Part shown: piece by piece, positions 1-9,512 of the stretch
Layout: every line of letters starts with the position of its first letter
Numbering within the stretch: the stretch's first letter is position 1
Assembly (NCBI GenBank): GCA_028292835.1
Contig: JAQGLP010000336.1
Span: 1-9,512 of the forward strand
Direction of reading: 5' to 3'
DNA: 9,512 nucleotides
From: Variovorax sp.
GTDB lineage: Bacteria; Pseudomonadota; Gammaproteobacteria; Burkholderiales; Burkholderiaceae_C
The notes under the pieces: generated by a model
What the model was told of the DNA's origin: nothing
The model's input: the letters and a program-made list of their open reading frames with translations, nothing else
The model's database searches: none
Position numbers and translations under genes: made by a program

Positions 1-376
1 GCACTAGCGGCAGGAAACTCAGATCGAAGGCAAGGATCCGGTCCTCGGCATGGTTCACGATCCAGGCGATCTGGTCCGGATGCAGGCGCGGGTTGACGGT
101 GTGCAGCACGCGCCCGGAGCCGCTCACGCCGTAGTACAGCTCCAGGTGGCGGTAGCCGTTCCAGGCCAGCGTCGCGACACGGTCGCTGAAGGCGAGGTTT
201 TCCGCGTCGATGGCGTTGGCCACCCGGCGCGAGCGCCTGGCGACATCGACCCAGGTGTAGCGATGGATGTCGCCCTCGACGCGGCGCGACACGATTTCGG
301 CATCGCCGTGATGGCGTTCGGCAAACTCGAGCAACGACGAAATCAGCAGCGGTTGGTCTTGCATCAAACCCAGCAT
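1..376 (-). CDS. Acyl-CoA synthetase (AMP-binding ligase), N-terminal part, cut by the window edge
   Basis: This gene starts at ATG 374-376 and runs off the left edge after 125 full codons, so only the N-terminus is visible. The protein begins MLGLMQDQPLLISSLLEFAE and continues through SRRVEGDIHRYTW, RVANAID, TLAWNGYRHLELYYGVSGSG, LHTVNPRLHPDQIAWIVNHA and DRILAFDLSFLPL. This is the usual opening of the medium/long-chain fatty-acyl-CoA synthetases of the ANL superfamily (AlkK-like group): a lid over the fatty-acid site, then the 'N-G-Y-R-H-L-E-L-Y-Y' helix and 'T-V-N-P-R-L'. Such enzymes activate a fatty acid with ATP to an acyl-adenylate and then form the CoA thioester, in the cytosol or at the membrane. 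The ATP P-loop and the adenylation motifs lie outside the window, so chain-length preference cannot be judged. It is transcribed divergently from selO. The family is secure; the substrate is not. Confidence 0.88.
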   Translation of the reverse strand, partial: MLGLMQDQPLLISSLLEFAERHHGDAEIVSRRVEGDIHRYTWVDVARRSRRVANAIDAENLAFSDRVATLAWNGYRHLELYYGVSGSGRVLHTVNPRLHPDQIAWIVNHAEDRILAFDLSFLPLV

Positions 377-517
377 CGGTCAACTCCTCGAGGTGGCGAA
401 CAGAGGCGCACGCGGCGCGAAAATACGGACGGTGGAGTATTGCGCAGCGCCACCAGACCGCGCTGCGGGAATGCCCGTAAGCGCGCAGGTGCCGCGACAC
501 CTGCGGGACAATGGCCC
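377..517. other. Divergent intergenic spacer with an 8-bp inverted repeat before selO
   Basis: This 141-bp gap separates two divergently transcribed genes, so it should hold both promoters, but I cannot point to a convincing -35/-10 pair for either. The only notable structure is an inverted repeat at 484-491 (CGCAGGTG) and 498-505 (CACCTGCG) with a six-base spacer. It ends 12 bases before the selO ATG at 518 and covers the GCGGGA that is the best, though weak, ribosome-binding candidate. It could be an operator for a dimeric regulator or an RNA hairpin that limits selO translation. Both readings are inference. Confidence 0.4.
384..389 (-). promoter_or_regulatory. Shine-Dalgarno site of the acyl-CoA synthetase gene
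   Basis: Read on the minus strand this is GAGGAG, seven bases before ATG 374-376. It is the clearest ribosome binding site in the window. It fixes the start of the acyl-CoA synthetase. Confidence 0.75.
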
Positions 518-2107
518 ATGACTTCAGCCCCTGTCGCTTCGCCTCCGGGCGACCTGTCCATCGCGTCCCGCTGCGAGCCGATCGCGCCGGACATGAACGC
601 CGGCCCTCTTTCCGCCGCTGCCGCCGCAGCCACGACGCGCACGGCAGGCGCCGTGGCGACGGGTGGCCTGCGCTGGCGCAGCGGCTTCGCCTCCCTCGGC
701 CCGGCCTTCTTGACGCGGCTGCGTCCAACGCCCCTGCCCGAGCCCTGCTGGGTGGCGCGCAGCGTCCCGGCGGCACGCGAGCTGGGGATCGATCCCGCCT
801 GGCTCGACACCGCCGAGGCGCTGGACATCCTCACCGGCAACGCCCCATGGCCCGGCACCGATCCGCTCGCCACCGTCTACAGCGGCCACCAGTTCGGCGT
901 GTGGGCCGGCCAGCTGGGCGACGGGCGGGCCATCCTGCTGGGCGAGACAGACAGGGGGCTGGAGGTGCAGCTCAAGGGCGCGGGACGCACGCCCTACTCG
1001 CGCATGGGCGACGGGCGCGCGGTGCTGCGCTCGAGCATCCGCGAGTTCCTGTGCAGCGAGGCGATGCATGCGCTGGGCATCCCGACCACCCGGGCGCTGT
1101 GCGTCACCGGCTCGGGTGCGCCGGTGCGGCGCGAACAGATCGAGACCGCGGCGGTCGTCACGCGCACCGCGCCCAGCTTCATCCGCTTCGGGCATTTCGA
1201 GCACTTCGCGGCCCAGGGGCGCGACGCCGAACTGCGCATGCTGGCCGATCACGTCATCGACCGCCACTACCCGGCCTGCCGCGCCACCGGGCGCTTCGGC
1301 GGCAACGCCTACGCCGCGCTGCTGGAGGCGGTGAGCGAGCGCACCGCCGCGCTGCTGGCGCAGTGGCAGGCGATCGGCTTTTGCCACGGCGTCATGAACA
1401 CCGACAACATGAGCATCCTGGGGCTCACCATCGACTACGGGCCGTTCCAGTTCCTCGACGGCTTCGACCCACGCCACATCTGCAACCACAGCGACACCGC
1501 CGGGCGCTACGCGTTCAACCAGCAGCCCAACGTCGCCTACTGGAACCTGTTTTGCCTGGCGCAGGCGCTGCTGCCGCTGATCGGCGAGCAGGAGGTGGCC
1601 GTCGCCGCGCTGGAGTCGTACAAGACGGTGTTCCCGCGCGAATTCACGCGGCGCATGGCCGCCAAGCTGGGCCTGGACGAAGTACGCGACGACGATCACG
1701 CCTTGATCGACGGCGTGCTCAAGCTGCTGGCGGCCGAGCGCACCGACTACACCATCTTCTGGCGCCGGCTGTCCGTAGCGATAAGGACGGGCGACCTGGC
1801 CCCGGTGCGCGACCTGTTCATCGATCCTGCCGGCGCCGATGCCTGGCTGCGCTTGTTTTCAGAGCGCCATGCCCATGTCCCGCGCGAGCTGGCGGCCGAT
1901 TCGATGCTCGGATCCAACCCGAAATTCGTCTTGCGGAACCATCTGGGCCAGCAGGCCATCGAAGCGGCTCAGCAAAAGGACTTCTCGGGTGTGGCGACCT
2001 TGCTGAACCTGCTCGAAACCCCATTTGACGAACACCCCGGCTTCGACGCCTACGCCGGTTTTCCGCCCGACTGGGCCTCCACCATCGAGATCAGCTGCTC
2101 ATCATGA
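518..2107 (+). CDS. selO: Protein adenylyltransferase SelO (YdiU / UPF0061 family)
   Basis: This 529-residue protein belongs to the SelO pseudokinases, which bind ATP in a flipped orientation and transfer AMP to Ser, Thr or Tyr of target proteins (protein AMPylation), a role tied to oxidative-stress responses. Family landmarks are all present: YSGHQFGVWAGQLGDGRA, the lysine loop VQLKGAGRTPYSRMGDGRA (K153), RSSIREFL, RFGHFEHF, the catalytic segment HGVMNTDNMS (D296, N297), the metal-binding D306 in DYGPF, ICNHSD, and the C-terminus ISCSS. That last Cys stands where animal SelO has selenocysteine. The usual FGF after DYGP is FQF here (Q311). The start at 518 leaves an Ala-rich, poorly conserved head of about 50 residues. 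ATG 593 would give 504 aa, closer to the roughly 480-residue E. coli protein, so the start is uncertain. The stop overlaps the msrB start by 4 bp. Confidence 0.95.
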   Translation: MTSAPVASPPGDLSIASRCEPIAPDMNAGPLSAAAAAATTRTAGAVATGGLRWRSGFASLGPAFLTRLRPTPLPEPCWVARSVPAARELGIDPAWLDTAEALDILTGNAPWPGTDPLATVYSGHQFGVWAGQLGDGRAILLGETDRGLEVQLKGAGRTPYSRMGDGRAVLRSSIREFLCSEAMHALGIPTTRALCVTGSGAPVRREQIETAAVVTRTAPSFIRFGHFEHFAAQGRDAELRMLADHVIDRHYPACRATGRFGGNAYAALLEAVSERTAALLAQWQAIGFCHGVMNTDNMSILGLTIDYGPFQFLDGFDPRHICNHSDTAGRYAFNQQPNVAYWNLFCLAQALLPLIGEQEVAVAALESYKTVFPREFTRRMAAKLGLDEVRDDDHALIDGVLKLLAAERTDYTIFWRRLSVAIRTGDLAPVRDLFIDPAGADAWLRLFSERHAHVPRELAADSMLGSNPKFVLRNHLGQQAIEAAQQKDFSGVATLLNLLETPFDEHPGFDAYAGFPPDWASTIEISCSS

Positions 2108-2544
2108 ACTCCCCGACCGTTCCCAAAGTCCGGAAAACCGATGCCGAATGGAAAGCCCTGCTGGCCGAAAAGGGCGCCGAGCCCGGCGCCTTCGAGGTGA
2201 CGCGCCATGCTGCCACCGAGCGCCCGTTCACCGGCAAGTACGAGGCTCACTGGGCCGACGGCAGCTACCACTGCGTGTGCTGCGGCGCCAAGCTGTTCGA
2301 ATCGGGCACCAAGTTCGACGCCGGCTGCGGCTGGCCGAGCTTCTCGCAGGAGGCCGTGCCCGGCGCCATCACCAACGTCGTCGACCGCTCGCACGGCATG
2401 GCGCGCACCGAGAACGTGTGCAGCCAGTGCGGCGCGCACCTGGGTCACGTGTTCCCGGACGGTCCCGCGCCGAGCGGGTTACGCTACTGCATGAATTCCG
2501 CGTCGCTCGACTTCCAGCCCCGGGGCGACGAGTCTCCGGCCTGA
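2104..2544 (+). CDS. msrB: Peptide-methionine (R)-S-oxide reductase MsrB
   Basis: This 146-residue cytosolic enzyme reduces methionine-R-sulfoxide in proteins back to methionine, usually with thioredoxin as electron donor. The length is typical of a single-domain MsrB. Two CxxC pairs for structural zinc are visible (C57/C60 and C106/C109), along with GCGWPSF (C75, a position used as the resolving cysteine in many MsrBs), the RTE-VCSQCGAHLGHVFPDGP block, and the catalytic cysteine C129 in RYCMNS. The family more often has RYC-I/V-NS, so Met at 130 is a mild variation. There is no signal peptide. The ATG lies inside the selO stop (ATGA overlap) and lacks a strong ribosome binding site, which suggests translation is coupled to selO. 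That pairing fits shared use under oxidative stress. Confidence 0.97.
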   Translation: MNSPTVPKVRKTDAEWKALLAEKGAEPGAFEVTRHAATERPFTGKYEAHWADGSYHCVCCGAKLFESGTKFDAGCGWPSFSQEAVPGAITNVVDRSHGMARTENVCSQCGAHLGHVFPDGPAPSGLRYCMNSASLDFQPRGDESPA

Positions 2545-2591
2545 GCGGTTCCTTCCGCAGCGCCTGCCCCGCTTTTGCCCCGCTCCACCGC

Positions 2592-3134
2592 ATGAAACTA
2601 CTGCTCGACTTCTTCCCGATCCTGCTTTTCTTCGGCGCCTACAAGTTCGCGGATATTTATGTCGCGACCGCTGTGCTGATGGCGGCCACGGTGCTCCAGA
2701 TGGCCCTGGTCTACGCCATGGAGCGCAGGCTGCAGACCATGCAGAAGGCCACGCTGGCGCTGATCCTGGTGTTCGGCACGCTGACGCTCACGCTGCACGA
2801 CGACCGCTTCATCAAATGGAAGCCGACCGTGCTGTACGGCGCCATGGCTGTCGCGCTGGCGGTGGCGATGTGGGTCTTCCGCAAGAATTTCCTGCAGACC
2901 ATGCTCGGCGCGCAGCTGCAACTGCCCGGGCGCATCTGGACTCATCTGAACGTGGCCTGGATCGGCTATTGCCTCTTCATGGCTGCCGTCAATGCCTGGG
3001 TGGCGCTCTATTTCAGCACCGAGGCCTGGGTCAACTTCAAGCTGTGGGGCTATGCCTTCCCGGTGGTCTTCCTGCTGGCGCAGGGCCTCTACATCTCGCC
3101 CCACCTGAAATCCGACGACACGCCCGCGGCCTGA
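2592..3134 (+). CDS. yciB: Inner-membrane septation protein A, YciB / IspZ family
   Basis: This 180-residue integral membrane protein starts MKLLLDFFPILLFFGAYKFA and matches the YciB/IspZ family, linked to cell-envelope integrity and septation through contacts with elongation and division proteins. Hydrophobic segments fall at about 7-20, 22-43, 52-68, 79-97, 119-140 and 152-168, in line with the family's five or so membrane spans. The conserved stretch HDDRFIKWKPT (69-79) and the end LW-Y-FPVVF--AQGLYISPHL are typical. The reading frame is open upstream of 2592, but that part is Arg-rich shadow of msrB, so the ATG at 2592 is the sensible start. No clear ribosome binding site is visible in the 47-bp gap after msrB. 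The C-terminus (SDDTPAA) is a short polar tail. The family is secure; its biochemical role is not well defined anywhere. Confidence 0.95.
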   Translation: MKLLLDFFPILLFFGAYKFADIYVATAVLMAATVLQMALVYAMERRLQTMQKATLALILVFGTLTLTLHDDRFIKWKPTVLYGAMAVALAVAMWVFRKNFLQTMLGAQLQLPGRIWTHLNVAWIGYCLFMAAVNAWVALYFSTEAWVNFKLWGYAFPVVFLLAQGLYISPHLKSDDTPAA

Positions 3135-3171
3135 GCGTGCCGCACTTGCCTGTCGTTCCCCTGGAATCCCG

Positions 3172-3435
3172 ATGAGCCTTCCCACCCCCGCGGCCCTGGA
3201 AGCCGCTTTGCGCGATGCGCTGCACCCGACCTTCGTCGAGGTGATCGACGAAAGCGCCGCGCATGCCGGCCATGCCGGCGCCAACGCCGAGGGCCACGGC
3301 ACGCACTTCCGCGTGCGCGTTGCCTCGCCGCTGTTCGAGGGCAAGGCGCGCGTCGCGCGGCACCGCCTTGTGTATGATGCGCTGCACTTTTTTATCGCAC
3401 GGGGCGTCCACGCCCTCGCCATCGAAACGCTCTGA
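3172..3435 (+). CDS. BolA family protein
   Basis: This 87-residue protein has the BolA fold signature: an N-terminal helix (ALEAALRDALHPTFVEVIDES), a central HFRVRVASPLFEGKARVARHRLVYDAL with the conserved invariant-type His (H64 in RHR), and a short C-terminal helix and strand (GVHALAIETL). BolA proteins bind monothiol glutaredoxins, bridge a 2Fe-2S cluster with them, and act in iron-sulfur handling, redox signalling and cell-shape control. The loop at 31-45 carries four extra histidines (H31, H34, H42, H45), in the loop region that helps hold the cluster in BolA-Grx complexes. Whether these take part is unknown. It is too short to place firmly among the BolA, IbaG and YrbA subgroups, so no symbol is given. 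A GGAA lies five bases before the ATG, and the gene follows yciB by 37 bp. Confidence 0.93.
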   Translation: MSLPTPAALEAALRDALHPTFVEVIDESAAHAGHAGANAEGHGTHFRVRVASPLFEGKARVARHRLVYDALHFFIARGVHALAIETL

Positions 3436-3443
3436 TGAGCCCG

Positions 3444-3461
3444 CGCGCGGTTCGCCGCGCG
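3444..3461 (+). other. GC-rich hairpin with TTCG loop after the bolA-like gene
   Basis: A 7-bp perfect stem (CGCGCGG at 3444-3450, CCGCGCG at 3455-3461) closes a TTCG tetraloop nine bases after the bolA stop. No T-run follows, so it is not a classic intrinsic terminator. It might stabilise the upstream mRNA 3' end or attenuate transcription into the parvulin gene. In DNA this rich in GC, a stem of this size could also be chance. Confidence 0.35.
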
Positions 3462-3533
3462 GCGTGGGTCCCTCCTGCCGTTTCATCACCGCGCTCCCAT
3501 GCGCATTCCCTTTCCGAGTCCGGAAACGTCACC

Positions 3534-4319
3534 ATGAAAAAACACCTCCTGAAAACCGTTGCGGCCGCCGCCGTGCTGGCGACGGCGTCGCTGGGCGCCC
3601 TCGCCCAGAACGCCGCCATCGTCAATGGCAAGCCGGTTCCCAAGGCACGCATGGACGTGCTGGCCCAGCAGCTGGCCAGCGCCGGGCGCCCTGTGACAGC
3701 CGAGATGCAGCCGCAGTTGCGCGAGGAGGTCATTGCGCGCGAGGTCTTCATGCAGGAGGCGCAAAAGCAGGGCCTGGACGCCGGCGACGACTACAAGAAC
3801 CAGCTCGAACTCGCGCGCCAGGCGATCATGATCCGCGCGCTGTTCGAGAACTACCGCAAGCAGCACCCGGTGACCGACGCCGACGTCAAGGCCGAGTACG
3901 ACAAGTTCGCGGCGGCCAACAGCGGCAAGGAGTACAAGGCGCGCCACATCCTGGTCGAAACCGAGGACCAAGCCAAAAAGATCATGGCCGACCTGAAGAA
4001 GGGCGCCAAGTTCGAGGACATCGCCAAGAAGCAGTCGAAGGACCCGGGCTCCGGCGCCAACGGCGGCGACCTCGACTGGGCCAACCCGTCGAGCTTCGTG
4101 CCCGAGTTCTCTGAGGCCATGACCAAGCTCAAGAAGGGCGAAACCACGCCCGCGCCGGTCAAGTCGCAGTTCGGCTGGCACATCATCCGTCTCGACGACA
4201 TCCGCCAGGCCCAGCTGCCCAAGCTGGAGGACGTCAAGCCGCAGATCACGCAGCAGTTGCAGCAGCAGAAGCTGCAGAAGTACCAGGAAGAGTTGCGCGC
4301 CAAGGCAAAGATCGAATAA
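3534..4319 (+). CDS. Secreted parvulin-type peptidyl-prolyl cis-trans isomerase (PpiC/SurA/PrsA-like)
   Basis: This 261-residue protein begins with a classic Sec signal peptide, MKKHLLKTV followed by an Ala/Leu core and a likely cleavage after A24 (ALA-Q), so the mature enzyme is periplasmic. Residues about 25-130 form a helical chaperone-like N-region (VNGKPVPKARMDVL, EVIAREVFMQEAQKQGLD). The rotamase domain spans about 135-222: KARHILVETEDQAKKI (H138), AKKQSKDPGSGANGGDLDW, FVPEFSEAM, and FGWHIIRLDD (H216). A Gln-rich amphipathic tail (QITQQLQQQKLQKYQEELRAKAKIE) ends the protein. Such enzymes catalyse prolyl isomerisation and help fold outer-membrane or secreted proteins. The ATG at 3534 is chosen because it opens the signal peptide; upstream codons do not look coding. 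The 98-bp gap before it may hold its own promoter, but none is obvious. The last gene of the plus-strand cluster, it is followed by a strong terminator. Confidence 0.95.
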   Translation: MKKHLLKTVAAAAVLATASLGALAQNAAIVNGKPVPKARMDVLAQQLASAGRPVTAEMQPQLREEVIAREVFMQEAQKQGLDAGDDYKNQLELARQAIMIRALFENYRKQHPVTDADVKAEYDKFAAANSGKEYKARHILVETEDQAKKIMADLKKGAKFEDIAKKQSKDPGSGANGGDLDWANPSSFVPEFSEAMTKLKKGETTPAPVKSQFGWHIIRLDDIRQAQLPKLEDVKPQITQQLQQQKLQKYQEELRAKAKIE

Positions 4320-4337
4320 CCGGGACTTTCCTGACTC

Positions 4338-4372
4338 CATGAAAAAAGCGGCTTTCAGCCGCTTTTTTCATG
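4338..4372. terminator. Bidirectional intrinsic terminator between convergent genes
   Basis: Perfect 16-bp arms, CATGAAAAAAGCGGCT (4338-4353) and AGCCGCTTTTTTCATG (4357-4372), flank a TTC loop. The GC core GCGGCT/AGCCGC is bordered by A6 and T6, so each strand gives a hairpin followed by six U. It lies 18 bases after the parvulin stop and overlaps the last bases of the ygiD-like gene, whose stop codon is at 4368-4370. It should end transcription from both sides. Confidence 0.92.
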
Positions 4373-5300
4373 TCCAGACCACCGAGCGCATCGAGATCGA
4401 GGCCGCCTGGAAATCGGTGTTGAAGAAGCGCGGCGTCTCCCCGGCCTCCACCGCGCCGGCCGCGTACAGCAGCGGCAGGTAGTGCTCGTGCGTGGGATGC
4501 GCCTGCACGGCCAGGGTGCCCAGGCGCTGGAAATCCGACAGCGCGGCCAGTTCGCCACTTTCAATCTGGCCCCCCACCACCCGATCGAACTCGATGGCCC
4601 AGTCGTAGGCCTGGTCGGGCGCGCTGCCTTGCCGGAAGGCACGCAGGTTGTGCACCACGTTGCCGCTGCCCACGATCAGCACGCCGCGCTCGCGCAGTGC
4701 CTTCAGTTGCCGGCCCAGCTGGTAGTGCTCGGCGGGTGGACGGCTGTAGTCCATGCTGAGCTGCACCACCGGGATCTGGGCCTTGGGGAACATCGGCTGG
4801 AGCACCGACCAGGCGCCATGGTCCAGTCCCCACTCTTCGAGGTCCAGACCCACGGCCGCGCCGGCCGCTGGCGGCTTCAGAGCCTGCGCAATGTCGGCGG
4901 CGGCCTGCGGCGCGCCGGGTGCCGGATAGCGCTGATCGAACAGTTCCTGCGGGAAACCGCCGAAGTCATGGATGGTGCGGGGCTTGTCCATGCCGGTCAG
5001 CCACCAGCCGCCACGGGTGAGCCAGTGCGCCGAAATGCACAGGATCAACTGCGGCGTCGGGTATTTTTCGCCGAATTCCGCGCCCAGCGCCTGCCAGCTT
5101 CGCCGGTAGGCGTTGTCGGTGATCGCGTTCATCGGACTGCCGTGGCCGACGAACAGCAGCGGCATGCGCGGCGACTTCTTGAGCGACGCGAGGGGCGCGG
5201 CCGTGGCCGCTTCAGTAAGGGGTGACAGGGAAATCATGGTGCTCGCCATCAGGATGCCGGCTCGGAGAAACGTGCGGCAACCAAGAGATGCATGCGACAT
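4368..5300 (-). CDS. ygiD: Extradiol ring-cleavage dioxygenase, class III (YgiD / 4,5-DOPA dioxygenase-like), with N-terminal extension
   Basis: This 310-residue protein matches the LigB-superfamily YgiD/DODA group, non-heme metal dioxygenases that can open catechol rings such as L-DOPA; the true bacterial substrate is generally unknown. Landmarks are LLFVGHGSPMNA (H53), ILCISAHW (H92), RTIHDFGGFPQELF, YPAPG, GLDHGAWSVL (H161), PVVQLSMD, GSGNVVHNLR (H217), and HPTHEHYLPLLYAAG (H268, H271, H273). Metal ligands should be among these histidines. E. coli YgiD is about 260-270 residues; the extra 45 or so here lie at the N-terminus and look like an export signal: CRTFLRAG, a hydrophobic stretch (about 14-26), then small residues (TEAATAAP). 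ATG 5247-5249 (M18) is another possible start, and neither has a good ribosome binding site. It follows purL by 23 bp on the same strand, so co-transcription is likely. Its stop lies inside the terminator. Confidence 0.9.
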   Translation of the reverse strand: MSHASLGCRTFLRAGILMASTMISLSPLTEAATAAPLASLKKSPRMPLLFVGHGSPMNAITDNAYRRSWQALGAEFGEKYPTPQLILCISAHWLTRGGWWLTGMDKPRTIHDFGGFPQELFDQRYPAPGAPQAAADIAQALKPPAAGAAVGLDLEEWGLDHGAWSVLQPMFPKAQIPVVQLSMDYSRPPAEHYQLGRQLKALRERGVLIVGSGNVVHNLRAFRQGSAPDQAYDWAIEFDRVVGGQIESGELAALSDFQRLGTLAVQAHPTHEHYLPLLYAAGAVEAGETPRFFNTDFQAASISMRSVVWT

Positions 5301-5323
5301 CCAACGATTTCAAGTCAGGCCAC

Positions 5324-9472
<4,149 letters not shown>

Positions 9473-9512
9473 AGGTCGAAGGGCCTCTGGGGCCGCGTTG
9501 TGGGATAAAAAC

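Noticed and set aside
50..517. Upstream extension of the selO frame
   Set aside because: It is antisense to the start of the acyl-CoA synthetase and then crosses the spacer. No SelO-like residues occur before about 660.
511..2028. A 505-codon plus-strand frame overlapping selO, and a 391-codon minus-strand frame opposite it (524-1699)
   Set aside because: Both are compositional shadows: Arg/Ala/Gly-rich, no recognisable motif, and fully covered by selO, which has every family motif.
2025..2591. Upstream extension of the yciB frame
   Set aside because: It is an Arg-rich shadow of msrB. The membrane protein clearly begins at ATG 2592.
3435..3533. ATG at 3435 overlapping the bolA stop as the start of the parvulin
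   Set aside because: It would put 33 polar Arg/Pro/Ser residues before a textbook Sec signal peptide that starts at 3534.
4482..5225. A 247-codon plus-strand frame opposite the dioxygenase gene
   Set aside because: It is the shadow of the minus-strand gene, which has all the family histidine motifs.

Overview
The window looks like ordinary chromosome from a high-GC betaproteobacterium, most likely a member of the Comamonadaceae (Burkholderiales; Variovorax, Acidovorax, Polaromonas or Ramlibacter type). The reasons are the very high GC with strong G/C preference at third codon positions, the long single-chain PurL, and the selO-msrB-yciB-bolA-parvulin gene order, which I recall from that family. 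The genus cannot be fixed from this sequence alone. I see no tRNA, rRNA, CRISPR array, insertion sequence, phage gene or att site.

Layout. Positions 1-376 (minus) hold the N-terminal 125 codons of an acyl-CoA synthetase that runs off the left edge. A 141-bp divergent spacer (377-517) separates it from a plus-strand cluster: selO (protein AMPylase), msrB (methionine-R-sulfoxide reductase), yciB (inner-membrane septation protein), bolA-like, and a secreted parvulin-type prolyl isomerase ending at 4319. A perfect hairpin with A/T tracts (4338-4372) then serves as a terminator between convergent genes. From the other side comes a minus-strand pair: purL (9472 to 5324, FGAM synthetase) followed 23 bp downstream by a ygiD-like extradiol dioxygenase (5300 to 4368).

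How the genes fit together. The plus cluster has a redox, iron-sulfur and envelope flavour: SelO and MsrB both act in oxidative stress, BolA proteins partner monothiol glutaredoxins, YciB sits in the inner membrane, and the parvulin works in the periplasm. selO and msrB overlap by 4 bp (ATGA), so they are probably translationally coupled. purL is a purine-biosynthesis housekeeping gene, and the dioxygenase is probably co-transcribed with it.

I found no convincing new biological system. The most interesting observation is a short AT-richer segment with odd codons inside purL (about 8525-8590). It resembles, from memory, a dispersed Comamonadaceae repeat and appears to be carried in frame inside the enzyme. 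Second is an N-terminal extension on the dioxygenase that is one base change from a perfect twin-arginine signal.
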